Below are positions 11,394 through 23,859 of a DNA stretch of 64,000 bases, piece after piece. The stretch covers positions 620,001 through 684,000 of the forward strand of contig JALBUN010000010.1 of NCBI GenBank assembly GCA_025174535.1, in the 5' to 3' direction. A program made the translations under genes and the position numbers. This stretch comes from Cantharellus purpuraceus (lineage: Eukaryota; Basidiomycota; Agaricomycetes; Cantharellales; Hydnaceae). Below the pieces are notes generated by a model. That model ran no database searches, was not told where the DNA came from, and saw only the letters and a list, made by a program, of their open reading frames with translations. The first letter of the stretch is position 1; every line of letters starts with the position of its first letter.

Positions 11394-12227
11394 TGTCGAT
11401 GAAAAAACTCAACGGATCTTGTTGAGAGATTGAGGAGACGCAGGTTTCAAATATAAGACTTTCGGAACTTGGTATGAGGTCATATTCAGATGCAGCGGGA
11501 GTACCTTATGCCATTTGCCATGAGCTCGCCAGAATGTTTTACTTGCGGCCAATCGCTTCATTCTGGCCAAAAACAGCGACGAAGAAACACCTGTGGAGGA
11601 TGTTGGCACTTATGGGGCGTATATTGCCCGATTAAGTCACTTAGTGATGGATGGTACATTATGTAAGCATTAGGGTTAGGGTTAGGCCATGAAAGAGACC
11701 GAAAAAAAAAAGCCCGGCCACTCCGAGGAGCGAACCAGGACTGGAAAATATTTAGACGGTGCATGCAACATAAGCCACATACAAACCGCAAGCGTTGGCT
11801 GAGGACAATGCGTCGCCGTGCTATGGTCAATTCTCGCGGCCCGCGGACACAAGTATATGAAGGCACCCGCGCCATCAAGGTAAGTATGAAGAACTACCAA
11901 TCCACCCTCAGATGTTTATATAGTCATCGGCTATAGCGCACGGACCATGCGCCGCTCTGTTGTGGATACGGTAAACATGTCGCTTTAGTATACGTGATAG
12001 CTATAACTCCTCGGAGGATTTCTCCATACCACTTGCTTACTTAAGCACCGCCGGCTTCGGGCGAGAGAAGGTGATTGTGACGGTCACAGGGTCACGAATC
12101 TTCCTCAATTACGCTAGGACCACGAGGTGGGCTAAATTAAAAAGTTGAACTTGTGTATTACTGTAACGAATACTAACATTATGGTAATAAAGGGGTATAT
12201 GGATGAAGGGGTATCGATGAAAAGGTA
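11394..12227. other. Intergenic; short interstitial telomere-like tract at 11671-11686
   Basis: No supported gene. TAGGGTTAGGGTTAGG at 11671-11686 is two and a half copies of TTAGGG, the usual basidiomycete telomere unit, too few to be more than a curiosity. A minus-strand GGTTCGCTCC followed by a T-run near 11700-11740 recalls a tRNA 3' end but has no partner acceptor arm. Confidence 0.4.
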
Positions 12228-13242
12228 TCAGCTCTCTTCACTCCAGAAGTAATCCTTAACAAATGCAAAATCAAAATCCAGAGGCTGAAACTCTGACTCA
12301 GCTGGTGTTACGAGCGAAAACCCCGAAGTTGCCGTATCTGTCGTGGTCCACACGCGGGTGATGAGAACACTCTCTTCGCTTCCCAAGACAGTATGGATAT
12401 CCAGAGCATCAACCACGGACTCCCTTCGTTCAACGCGCCTGGCGTTGTCTTGACTGCTATTCGGATGTTCTTTGTCCTGGGTAGCATCGTCCAACTCCAT
12501 CTGTTTTAACGCGTCGTTCCTCTCCTGCGAAAACTCCTTGATATCCGTCTCTAACTGGGCAAGTCTCGCAGAGAGCCGGCTCATTCGCGCCTCAAAATCG
12601 GCATCGGCGCGTTTGCTCGGTGGATCACAGCCTGAGAGTTGCGCAAGGGTCATTTTCTCTGGAGAATGAAAAGGCGGACATGTCTTGTAATCTTCTGGCT
12701 TGTCACCGAGGCCAATGATGAGGTCCTTGAGAAGATCAGCGATGTCCCCGACAACACATGCCCCACGCAGGTATGTGGTGTCCGCGTCTTCCAGGTCAAT
12801 GATATCCACATCGGTCAAGCAAAGAGTGCTCTCTATCCAGATTTGATGAGCCCGTCATTTACTTCGAAAGGAATCTTATCCCCAACTCACCACAAGCTGG
12901 AATTACACCATGCGCCCAAGCAGTGATCTGATCTCGTTTCTCATTGCTTAGAAATTGAGTGACGCCAACAACGTCAGAAGGGTGTGCCACAGGCTCCCTT
13001 GCAGCACCTTCATCAGCAGCGTCGTCACTGTCGTATATGCCTGCGCATAACTCCTCGAGGAGGTGAGCAATTTGGCTGACGGCCATCGCACCTTGGAGAT
13101 ACAGCTCGCGCGAATGTTCCGTTTCAAATGCGGTAGCGTACTTGGCGTTGTGCCCCCGAACAGGGTAGGCGTCGAAGTCGGGGAGTGTGGGGGAATCGGG
13201 AATAGCAGGGGATAAAACTATTGGCAAGTGAACGATAGCCAT
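12228..13242 (-). CDS. Hypothetical protein, 318 aa, with internal duplication and coiled coil
   Basis: Exons 13242-12891 and 12832-12228 with one 58-nt intron (GTGAGT...GATAG) give 318 codons. I do not recognise the family. Two related helical segments occur, ELYLQGAMAVSQIAHLLEEL near residues 50-70 and TYLRGACVVGDIADLLKDL near residues 138-157, suggesting a duplicated unit. Residues about 185-230 are heptad-like and charged (coiled coil). The C-terminus is acidic/aromatic. No signal peptide or membrane segment. Probably a soluble lineage-specific protein. Confidence 0.75.
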
Positions 13243-15061
13243 AAAACGTCTCGTCAGGTAGAAGGGGAGGGGAGGAGTTATAAAAAGGTTGTGTAGACTA
13301 TGCCTGGCGTGCAGCGAAGCGTTTACTTTGAGGTAGCACCGGGCGACCTAAAGATTAAGCCCCAACCTGTCAATCGGCCGTTACTTTTATACTTTCGAAG
13401 CAAAACCTCCGATCATCCGAAGCAATGTCTCGCAAAGACATGAGCCACCAATATGAGCCACCCGTGCCAGCCGCGCAAAATTGATACCGACGAACACAGA
13501 CACACTCTCACTTGGTTGCTTCATGGTAAACATACTGAAAAGTTGTTAAAGCGTTCGAAATCATCGTCACAAATTTGCCTTAGGAGAGCTAAGCAGTGGC
13601 TGGCGTTAGCGGGAGTTTTGGGATCGACTTTAGAGCTTAGCAATAGTTTCGCTCTTGATAATTTGAGGGTGCGTACTCCTGAGAATGGATGTGGTGACTT
13701 TTGAGTTGGTACAAGGTTCTTTATCAAAGAGAAATACTGGACTTCACTAAGAGGATATTGTCCAGATGTGGTTCAGGCGGTTGAATCTCAAGAACAATGC
13801 TACTTATCGTGTTGCAAATAATAAGTTGCCGACCGACGCTGTCACCTTGTTCCGACTGTCGACTTCGTGCATCAGCGTCTATATACATTTATTGTAAAGT
13901 CTGCCATGAATCACAAATGTGTTGGGACGGCATTGGGGAAATACTCTAATGTCTTCTCCTGTCCAATGGACACGCCGTGGGTGAGGAGGGTACTTATTTG
14001 GGGATGGAGGCCAGCCTTTTAGATCGTGATGCGTCCTATTATCTAGGTTCTTGCAATCATAGGAAAGGATGCGCCCTCCAGAAATAAAAAGTTCATATAT
14101 AGTATAGACGGTAGATGTATGCAATCTTGATGACGACATTCGCATCAGTGGGTGAAAGGAACCGACTCCATCGGACTATGTTCGGTCCTCGTTTCCAGGC
14201 AATATGCGACCGCAGTCCACCGGATTGGACTGAGACAAGGGTAGAGCCCGTATTCCAACCGTATGTGTGTACGATATCTTTCTTAGGACTGAACACATGC
14301 TCATTCGGACTGGTCTACTGCCTGAACGTCTGAGTATACTATTCAAGTCCCGTATCTATTGCGGCCATGGGCCGGCAATTCTGAGGTTTTGGTGCATAAA
14401 ACTCATGACTGCTGATTGTTTAAATGATCCTCTTGTCCGCCCATCATACCTACGCACGACGGCTGTGAAGCTTGAACTGTATACAGTATTTGCCCTTGAA
14501 GCTTGTGGAATAAAGCGCGAGAGTGTGACAAACGTGACTACGGCTCCTTGAAGTTTGCGGTTCACTAGCATGGCACCATGTAGTTATGTTCGTCTACGAG
14601 CCGACTGGACTCTTGACTGATGGCTTTCCGACTCAAGATCACTGCCTACTGTCTGTCTTGTCACTGCCTTCCCCGCAGATGGCTGCTCTTTGCCAGCATT
14701 CTCAAAACTCACATCGCTCAACGACTGCTAACTGAAGTCTACATGTCGACTTCACACATTCAAGCCAGTTGCCCAGTATAGTAACGCATTGAAACCCATG
14801 CTCAGAGGCAGTCTTGATGGTGAAACTAGAAAGGATGGGATCTGATCGTACCTTGTGTCCACTATGTTAGATACATTGCAACTTTGGGAGCTAACGTCTA
14901 ATCTTGCTACATAAACATCTCCCAAATGTCAACCGGTCTCGAGCTCTTTGCCGCTAGGACACTCCACGGTCAGACCCAACCTCGCAGGCATCCAAATAAA
15001 ACATGATCTGGTACTGCAAAAACTGCCTCCAATGGCGTACATCTCATAGCACTTTTCGGTC
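13243..15061. other. Intergenic, no supported feature
   Basis: Several frames of 60-95 codons on both strands, none with recognisable motifs, consistent splice sites or biased codon use. I see nothing I can name in it. Confidence 0.4.
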
Positions 15062-16343
15062 TTATGCAGTTTCCTGAGGCCTGGCGATCAGCTTAAGAGC
15101 TGAAACTTTACCCTCCTCTAGTCTCTTTAAGCCAGCCGGAATACCCGCGAGACCGTCGGGAAGAACCTCTACGCGGCTGGGCTATTTGGTAGGGACAGGT
15201 CATCAACCCTTCTTTATGAGAACTCTCAACTAGTGCACTCGCCTTGATGTCGCCTGACTGCAGTAGCTCAGTCAACTTCGCAAACAGACCCCGGCCAATA
15301 TCCCGCTTGACGTGCACGTTGCCAAAAACGTTGATAAACTTCTTGCCATTCTCGCCAGATTTGAGCTCTGGTTTCGGAGGAAGGACCAGGATTAAGGTGC
15401 CATTGGGTGCGAGAACTTTCCACCCCCCTTCCTGGTCTTCTGAGATGGCGTCGTACACAACACTTGGGGGAGTGGAGAAGATTTTTCCAGCCTCCGCCAC
15501 GACATCTGCCTTACGATCGATAAAGTGTGTTGCACCTAACGATTTGACATAATCGGCATTGTGCAGAGAGGCAGTAGCCACAATAGGAGAGAATCCAGAT
15601 AGACGTGCGACCTGGATGACTGGCAGGGATTTTGTGAGGCAAATCTACATGATGTTGAGGCCACTGACCATATTGGCCTACAGAGGAGGAACCACCGATG
15701 ATCAGAATGCCTTGGCCTTTGTATTTTCCCGCGCCGTTAGGCTCCCATGGAGGGGTCAAGCCTACACCATGGCCGCTTGGGGAGTCAAAAAGACCAATGG
15801 CTGCGGTGCAAAGACAGAGTGGAATGGAAGCTGCCTCATCAATGGATATGTTGTCGGGTATCTGAAAGGATTGTGTGAGGCAGGTTGATAGTGTAGTATG
15901 ATGAGACTACCTTTGCAACAATCTCCGCTGGAACGGTGGTGTATTGTTGGAAGCTGGCCTTGTCGTTCGCAAAATAGCCTTCATGCACACTTGCTGACAA
16001 GTGAGTAGTACTATTAACAGTAGACGCATCAATACTCACACTTTGTCACCCTTTTTGAGGGTGGTGACGCCCTCGCCAACTTCCTCAACCACACCTCCTA
16101 TATCCATTCCCAGAACCGCGGGATAATTTTCTATGAAAAGACCATACTGTTGTATCTTCCAATCCACGGGATTAAGTGATGCCGCCATGACCTGCCACAC
16201 TACTTCAGCTAACCTATCGCCACAAGAGAAAGTCACGTTACTTTAACAAGAACATCGCCTGGTCCAGGCTTATAAATGTCAATAGTTTTGACTTGGAATG
16301 CCCCATTCCGCTCCAGCAAGAGGAGAGCTTTTTGTTGAGCCAT
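15062..16343 (-). CDS. MDR-superfamily zinc-type alcohol dehydrogenase / enoyl-reductase-like
   Basis: Six exons give 340 codons: 16343-16242, 16191-16040, 15989-15911, 15861-15669, 15619-15243, 15181-15062. Residues 1-130 are the GroES-like fold (LNPVDWKIQ, GMDIGGVVEEVG); residues about 165-180 hold the nucleotide-binding turn (GGSSSVGQYVIQ). The structural-zinc cysteines of classical ADHs are not visible, as in quinone-oxidoreductase/trans-enoyl-reductase relatives. The last intron (15242-15182, 61 nt) begins GC (AAG|GCGAGT) and ends AG; it is required to join GDIK to PSRVEVLPDG, the conserved C-terminal strand. Likely a cytosolic NADPH-dependent reductase; the substrate cannot be read from sequence. 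Confidence 0.93.
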
Positions 16344-17715
16344 GTGTTATGTAAAAATCAAAAGATGTCGATGTCTAAGTGAGAAGAGGGAATGCAAGTG
16401 CTTTTATAGAAGACCAAACACTGCTTAGTACATGCACCAACTGGATGGCAGTGGCAAAACGCAGGAAAAAAAAAACGAGAGTTGACGCAAGACATTGGCA
16501 GTCTCGGTCTCGGTCTGCCGATATGCTAGATCGCCGTCACATCGCCAGTGTGATCCGGATGGATGTGTAATATAGAAGAGTATGCTTATTCCCCCTCAAT
16601 TCTATGTTTCTCGACAGTTTTTCACCGGCCCAGACAGTATCACCATAACTGAGTCGACCGGCTAGAGAGAATAGAGACATAGAGTGTACCCTCCTGGTAC
16701 GCCTCGAAACGTCATTCATCACTGTACGCTGTCGGCATACACAAACACCGTTGCTGACTACTGTATTCGCCGCCAGGCGGCCAATCTTGCCCGTTTAGCA
16801 ATCTGTCATCACACGCTGACCAAGACCATCCGGCCAGTACCTTTACCGCTGAACACGACTGTGATGTATGTTAACATTCCACCTGCAGGGTAGCAATGCT
16901 GTGCTAGGTGTAAACAGCGTGTTCAAGGCATAATGCTGCCCGTGCAATAATATGCAGATTTCTCAGCAACGACATGGATAGTGGGTACTATGCAGCCGTG
17001 GTGAGATAGCTTGCATATCTGAGTTGCGATAACCCGATAGGCTGTTCGCTCCAACGCCAATCTGTGGTCCCTGGGTGCATCATCAGGCTCTGGTTCATGT
17101 GTGCTTGCGTTGATGGGCTGCATGACAAATCACCTGATGGCGTGCTCCCTTGTTCTTACTGCATTCACTGCTGATGGTCATTCAGATGGCTATGCCTGAT
17201 TGGATGGTTGATCTTGGTAAGTATCATCTCTCCGATCAGTGTTGGCTTTATCATGAATATGGCGTCTGACTCTTGTCACTTGCTCCCTGATTCGATTGCT
17301 GCAGTGGTGATTGCATGACAATGGGGGTCACATTGTCATGTATTTCTTGTGCCGCATGTTTTCATGCATTAAAAAATTATGGGTTCAATTTGATCTGTGT
17401 GGGAGCTTACAGAAAATAATATTTGGCAACTAGGCCAAACGCAGCTCGCCGTAAGCTTTAAGAGAAATGTGTTTATGGAGGAGTGTGAATTGTCACTCCC
17501 CCTTCCTTGGAGAAATAGATCTAAACGTTACGCTCCAAGTCTAGCTCTCGCATGCGTACGGTAACATGCAACGTTCACGGTTAATTGGAGATCATTAATC
17601 AGATCGGTCGAAACTGAACTGACATCTCGCAAGAACGTTCCGAGTCGAGGCGGCATGTAATGTGAAAGAAACTACAGTTGAATCAAAAGCATATGTACAG
17701 AATGGTACAATTCAA
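16344..17715. other. Intergenic, no supported feature
   Basis: Only short unsupported frames. It separates the start of the oxidoreductase from the stop of the seven-helix gene; no repeats or RNA genes recognised. Confidence 0.4.
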
Positions 17716-19180
17716 TTAAACCATCCCAGATCGTTCGAAACGGTATGCGGGAAGTGCGTTCGTGGCTCGACTGTCACTCGTCGGATCGTAGGCAATCCCG
17801 CCCCCCGAAAGCCGACGCCGTGGATCACCCTGGAGCACAGTTGACAGTCCCCTGAGATTCACCATGCTGGCCTCGTCTTTTGAACCACTCAAGCCAGTGC
17901 TAACATACGTCTCGCCAAACGCGTGAACTTTTGAACTCTCTGCGTCCGAAGTAACCCAGGCCGTCACTACGGATGGCGGAACCGGCTTGGTACGGCGTAA
18001 CCAGGCACGCCAGACATCTGGTTGTGTGCTAAGAATGATGAACAGAGCTGTCCCGACAGATGCTGCGAAAATGTCGGGAAACGGGCTCGGTGGTGCAAAG
18101 ATGGATAATACCGACAAGCTACAAGAAAAATACATGTAAGAGATGTCAATGGGAACCCTTGGCAAGGATGCTCATAGAAACTCACACCAGAGACAAGAAA
18201 ACGTATACCCCAAACACAGCAACACGGATCACAAATTGGAGGTCCAGGCTACTAGCCTGTCGTAATGCGTACCAGTTTTTACGAAGGTATACGCTGACTG
18301 CAACTGGACGCAAGACGACGTCAAGGAGGGATTAACATGGAACACGAGAGGTTCTACCTGCATAACCTAAGGCCGCGACCAGCACAAGTGCAGAAAAGAC
18401 TGCAAAGACGTTGGAGCTGAGGGATATGCGATGAACGGGTCACAAGAATAGAAGGAGCGAACGACGCACATAGGGCTTTGGAATGAACAATAGAAGAAAC
18501 GACGCTCTCTAGTGACCGTTTCGGGTTTCTGAACAGCGAGGATGGCCGCTCCCGTTGCGAAACAAAAAAGGGTAACGTATGGGGCAATTATGAGCTAGAA
18601 GACACATTCTGATCAACGAGGTTCTGTAAAGTGATCTAAAGCAAAAACACAAACTGCGTAGGTGCGCGTTTCGGGTACCTGCACTTTGGGATTACGTGTA
18701 CCGAAATTCACCTACAAATTTCAATATCTGGTAGTTGCTGTTTCGATACGAAGCAACTATACCTGGTACATAAGGGCCAGTACAGCCATCGAGGCCCTAG
18801 ACAATATGATGTTGAGAGGAACGCAGTCGCGATGAAGGGAGGATAAAACGAACATGGGTAATACGCCGTTCAACAAGCTTGCTTGTGACATGCATAACAT
18901 CTTTGGGGGTTCAGGACCAACATGTTTCCCTGCGTAAAATCTAATCTCCCAGTAAACATGAACCAACCTCAAAGTAATCAGTATTCCAAACTCACAGAAG
19001 AGAAGATGTGATTCCAGAGACGATCCATGTCACGCAAACGTTGACCACCGTTGGATGCCGCTTGACGGATTTTGAAAGCAAAAAAGTGGCGATAAGAGTG
19101 GGAAGTAAAATCTGGTCAACCAGTTGAAAGGCAAGAAATAGGTATAATAGCCCAACGGAGTTCGTCCCAACAATCGACAT
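17716..19180 (-). CDS. Seven-helix membrane protein of an expanded agaricomycete family
   Basis: Start ATG at 19180. Confident exons include 19180-18996, 18940-18854 and 18796-18763, followed by exons carrying APYVTLFCFATGAA, RERRFFYC, NVFAVFSALVLVAALGYA, RKNWYALRQ, DLQFVIRVAVFGVYVFLSL, and a final exon from about 18118 to the stop at 17716. At least six hydrophobic helices alternate with short charged loops, and a cytosolic tail of about 110 residues ends the protein. A very small exon (about 33 nt near 18712) may lie between exon 3 and the APYV exon; that junction is the weakest part of the model. Families with this layout are abundant in mushrooms and often called GPCR-like, with no proven ligand. 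It is not an obvious Ste3 pheromone receptor. Confidence 0.75.
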
Positions 19181-19578
19181 TGTCGAGTTAGAATTCGCTC
19201 GATGTCCTAAAACCCGAATGAGTAACGAGAGAAATGGGTCGATCCAAGCAAGCGAAAGGAAAGGAATCTTGAAAGCAAACGGCTTGCGTTAATGCTTTCA
19301 CAAGCGGGTCCTGCGGTGATAAGCACTCCAGAGCTACTCAAGCGAGTTGAGGCCCCGGGAATCAAGCATACATGCAGCACCCCCTTGCCTAGGGTATTAC
19401 ATAAGGCACCCCCGGTGATGCCGGTCCCCATCAGACGGAATCAACATAACTTTATATACAGTCAATCTGAAATACTCGCAATATATAAAAAATTATAGCG
19501 ACGACATCACTCGTGTAAGTTCCAAGGTGTTAAAAAGTATAGATGGTCAAAGTCCCTCCGCCAGAGTCGATTGAGTGC
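19181..19578. other. Intergenic between two minus-strand genes
   Basis: 397 bp between the syntaxin stop and the seven-helix start; should hold the promoter of the latter. No motif recognised. Confidence 0.4.
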
Positions 19579-20779
19579 TCATGAAAGTACCTAGAGACAC
19601 ACCTGTCAGGGACTCCCGTTTCGGGAGTGAAGGGTTACACTTACGGCCAGGAGTACAATGCAAATCACGAGGGCAAGTACGATCATCAGACATGCCGCTC
19701 GGCGTCCAGCTTTGCGTTGATATTCATGAGCTGTGGTTAATTCAGTAGCTGCGGCTCCCGTGTCCACAGCGACTGAGGTGATATTCGACTCAATATTGTC
19801 TGAAACCTTGTCAGATACCTGGTATGGAAAATGGAGCATGGGAACGCACCCAGCATTCCACCCTGCTCACTCACAAGAGTTCCAAGGTCCCTGAAAATCT
19901 CCGACAACTCATGAATGCCCGTCTCGATCTCCCGAATCTCTGCTTCACGTTCATGTATGAGAGACTCTTGGTGAGAAAGTTCCGCAGGCGAAAGTTGGCT
20001 GGCCACTACGTCAGCGACAAGCACTGAGGAAAGTAGATAAACCCACGATTGAAATATTTGTGCTTGCCGCTGTCCTAGAGAAGCACCCGCTTCCTCTCTG
20101 CACCATTATGCATTAGTACGTCCCGAGTGCCCGAGGACCAACTTACCTCGACTCCTCATCTTCAACTACCGCACTCTTAACCCCCTCCACTACTGCGCGT
20201 TGGCGCTCTGCGCTGACCTGCTGCGCACGCTGGAACGCAACAAGGGAGAGCTGAAAGTCATGGGAGGTTTTCTGAAGTGGAGTCTTTTGATGTGGCTGAC
20301 CACAAAGAACGCGATCTAAATCCAAAGAAGTCTGATATGAGCCAAGAAGCGCACCAATTCCGACTGAAGCGAAGCGAGTTTCTTGAGGTCATCAGTCCCT
20401 CGTTTCGCCATATCTCGGGTGGTCTCAGTGAGATCATGTCTATAAACAATGTGCAAGGACGGTTGGCCTCCTCCTTTGTGGCGCCACCACCAGTTCAAAG
20501 ATACCACTCACAATCCTTTGCGCACAGCTCCTGTATCTCTCCCAGTTCCCAACTGGAGTGCACCGATTGATACTGAGTGTACTGTCCAGAAAGGGATGCA
20601 CAAAAAAATACCTGATCGACCAGTTTCAACATGCCCTGCACATTAGCGTTGATCTTGAACACCTGCAAGCTGAGGCTCGATTGTAATTGTAGAAAAGCTG
20701 CATCCTGTGGAGACCGCGTTCCCCCAAGGGGCGTAGGTCGTGAGGCATGTATTCCAGATTCAAGGTCTTGAAAGGACAT
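19579..20779 (-). CDS. Syntaxin (Qa-SNARE), Pep12/Vam3-type
   Basis: Start ATG 20779 (MSFQDLESG). Splicing by hand links KLVDQ to LGTGRDTGAVRKGL, then HDLTETTRDMAKRG, SELPHQKTPLQK, a long helix FQLSLVAFQRAQQVSAER, SPAELSHQESLIHER, the SNARE helix (IREIETGIHELSEIFRD, LVSEQGGMLDNIESNI) and a C-terminal anchor (ACLMIVLALVICIVLLA). The last exon is only 12 nt (19590-19579: VLS then stop) behind a 54-nt intron. Domain order, Habc three-helix bundle then SNARE motif with the zero-layer Gln then tail anchor, is that of endosomal/vacuolar syntaxins. Role by family: fusion at prevacuolar/vacuolar membranes. Confidence 0.93.
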
Positions 20780-21107
20780 GAACGTGTTATGCGTAACCAC
20801 CCCAACAGTCTTATCTAATCTTCTCACGGTGCGCAGAAGAGAGCTTGCACTGAGAAAAGCTCGACTCGAGAATCATTCACAAATAGATTGTAAGATCGAA
20901 TTTATTCCAAACCTCATACAAAGCACTTCGGAAGGATTGATCCCCTGTATCAAAACCGCCTGTATGTAATCGGCCTTGATTGCGTTAAGGCCAGGATCCG
21001 GCCCTAGGCGGCTCCGCTTGCTAGAAACTCCACTTCATGATCGATCCACGCGGAACCATAACCTCATAAATATATATATTCATATAATAGTCAGCAAAAT
21101 GCATCCT
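20780..21107. other. Intergenic between syntaxin and acyl-CoA dehydrogenase
   Basis: About 330 bp, A/T-rich near 21060-21100; no gene or repeat recognised. Confidence 0.4.
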
Positions 21108-23514
21108 TCATAATTTGGCCTGTGAAATAGACATCCCACGCCTATAGACAATCTCCAAGTTTTCCTTATGTCTTTCCCCTAGCTGAGTGAGTGCTTGTGC
21201 CCTAACCATCTCGTTATATGCAACGTCTCGGCCTTGCTCGACCCATCGTTCGAGCACGCTAGCATGCGTTGTCCAACCTGTAGTTGTTTCACCGTTGTGA
21301 AACGCCCATATAATGTGTTCCAGGAGATACAATCCTGCCGCAGTGTAAGCGAACAAAAAAAGTAAAGGCCGAGATACAAAGGGGGACGACAAAGAATCCT
21401 TGAAAGCCCTTGGAAGGCTTTCTACAAATAGCTTCAAAGAGTCGAGAGTGTCATCAAGTAGAACCTTGCGTTTCAGAGAGGGTGGCACAGAAGTCATGAT
21501 GCTATGCGCCCACTACAAATTGCAGAGTCAACGAATTCGGGGCATGCCATGGTTGAATTTATGATTGGGCTCGTACCTCTACGAAAGATGCAATTCCTTG
21601 ACCTCCACGCGATGCCCTAATCAAGTCGAGGGCTAGCACTGTGGAAGCAATTTAACGAACCAAGGGTAAATGCCCATTTCTTTCAATCCATACCGCTGAT
21701 AGTCCCTTCCCAAATTCGATTCACGGAACAATCGCGGATGATCCTTGAAATAAGAAAAAACGATGATGCTTTAACGAAGCAAGGTGATAAAGACTATGCC
21801 ATACCGCCCAATGACATTCTCCTCCATGTAGCCTTGTCCTCCCAAGCAACCCATACATTCTTCCATTGCACTCACCGCTTTATCACTAACAAAAGCCTTC
21901 ACAGCAGGCGTTAGTAATCTCAATCTCGCCTCTTCGTCTTTGTTTGACGTCCCGCACTCTGACTTCCCCAGAAGGACAATGGCGCCAAATGTGAGATGCG
22001 TGAGCGCATGATAAACAGTCCCCACATTGGCAAGAACGGACATGTGAAGTGGTATATCCTTAAGCGAGCGCTGCACACGTATGCCTCCTTCCCCATCAGG
22101 GACAGCAATTGACCGTACTGTGGCGTATGAGCGTGCGATTGCAAATGCACGAGCCAATCCACCAATAGTTTGTACAGCACAATGCATCCGGGTTATGTTT
22201 AAAACAGGCGCAATGCACCGAACGCCTTCATTCAAGGGGCTTAAAAGGTATGCCTTGGTGTTGTTTAAAGATAATTCTGCTGTGGGAAGGGAATGCTGCG
22301 GGCCGGCGGTGAGTCATTGATTGATAACTTCCACCCTGACACTTACAGTGCCAAATTTATTCTTCAAACGATGAACAAGGATCCCGTTTGATATGGATGA
22401 AGGGGCAGATCGAGGAAGGAGGGGAAGCCGAAGGGGAACAAGAAAAAGTGACAAGGAACGGGAGCCAAGGGATACTGGCCCTGTCCGAGCGAGTACTACT
22501 GCGATTTCAGAATCAGTAGCTGATGAGAACCATTTGAAGCCGTTCAAGGAATATGATGCCCCAATGGAGGACGATGCCTTATCATGTCCTGCTAGTGGTG
22601 TGGCAGTGGTCTCAGTCTGAGACACGTCGGATCCTCCGGGACGCTCTGTCATCCACTGGCCAGACGTGAACGCGACAGATGGGTCTCGGCTTTGATCTAT
22701 CCGGTGAACTCTATACATAGTTACTAAATGAATGCCTTACCTGATCAGACGACTGCGTATATCTCTTTTCATATCGTCGGCACCAAGTAATTCCAAAACT
22801 AACGCATATGGCAGCAATGAGTTATCAAATAGCGGCATTCAGGACTTTACTATAATCACCTCTAGCGGCTCCATCAGTCATCGACATCGGACACATTATC
22901 TACCTCGGGAATCTGTCAGTTGTTCAAACAGAAGCAGATGAACTCATGCTAAGTGAGGTCCATACCGAGTGCGAGTCAGCAGCGAAAAGCATAGTTTTTG
23001 CGAAGCCATACAATCGGCTATGTTCGCCATGCATACGCTCATGAGCGATGGCAACGAGACCTTCCCGGACTGCAACTTCCTTCAGCTTGCGCCAACCCTC
23101 GGATGTATACAGTTGATCGATTCGACGACCCCACTGATCATACTGAGTAAGCTGCGGAGGGTGTACGAGAGGAGAAAGCGTCCTGATATCTGAAATAAAA
23201 GTGAGACGCATTGCAAAAGACTTCCAAAAGCTCTATGGCACATACAGTCTCTTATTTCATTACCAAAACGAATGAGCTCTGTTTCAATTTCTCGGTGTAT
23301 ACTGTGTATGCAAAGACTTGGAGATGTATGCAACGTGTCCGATATTCTGTATATTACCTCGGTGGGACGACACGCTTCAGAAGGCTGGGAAGAACGGGGT
23401 CATCCGTGTAAGGGTGAAGCTCAGGAAAGGGGGTCTACAGGAAACCAGACTGTTGAGCTAAGCTAAGAGATCAAATTATGAACTGACGAGATGGAATCCT
23501 TCTTCGACACGCAT
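21108..23514 (-). CDS. Acyl-CoA dehydrogenase, AidB-like
   Basis: The start is placed at 23514: a 27-nt first exon (MRVEEGFHL) splices to TPFPELHPYTDDPVLPS, the conserved N-terminus of fungal AidB-like dehydrogenases. Further exons give LTQYDQWGRRID, WMTERPGGSDV (flavin/substrate-binding region), GFKWFSSATDSE, LNEGVRCIAPVLNITR, CMGCLGGQGYMEE, IIRDCSVNRIWEGTIS and VLALDLIRASRG. The C-terminal exon (21497-21108) adds the long helical extension typical of the fungal forms. About ten short introns, all GT-AG where checked. Predicted FAD flavoenzyme; true substrate in fungi is uncertain (AidB relatives are linked to alkylation damage, others to fatty-acid oxidation). Confidence 0.9.
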
Positions 23515-23859
23515 AGTTCAGCAGTGTTGAAACTCGCAATATGTGGGCAAGGTGTTGAATGTAGGAAGGTAATGCAGCGGAAGCTAATAAGTCGTCTCAG
23601 TTTCGTGAGAGCGAATCTTGAGGTGCTATTAGAAATATTCGTAGTAAAGCGCTTATCTGTGATACGGGGGATAACTGAGGCTGCAGTAGGCCAAGTGAAG
23701 TCTTAATTCTCTACGGCAAAAAATGTGGCACCGCTTGCTAGAGAGTATGCTAGTCCCGCCGGTCGCCGACAGCGGCTCCGGCCGGGACTTTTCGATGCCC
23801 TCCGCTGAGTCCGTGCTCACGTAACCTTGAGCTTGAATCTCTGACTCTGACACGTACTC
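23515..23859. other. Intergenic between divergent gene and pseudogene
   Basis: Contains the likely promoter of the acyl-CoA dehydrogenase (minus). Nothing else recognised. Confidence 0.4.

Noticed and set aside
11671..11686. Interstitial telomere repeat
   Set aside because: Only two and a half TTAGGG units; could easily be chance.
11700..11800. Possible tRNA on minus (GGTTCGCTCC then a T-run)
   Set aside because: No matching 5' acceptor strand or clear A box within 120 bp; T-arm pairing is poor.
13453..13704. 83-codon plus-strand frame
   Set aside because: No motif, no splice context, and compositional bias like surrounding noise.
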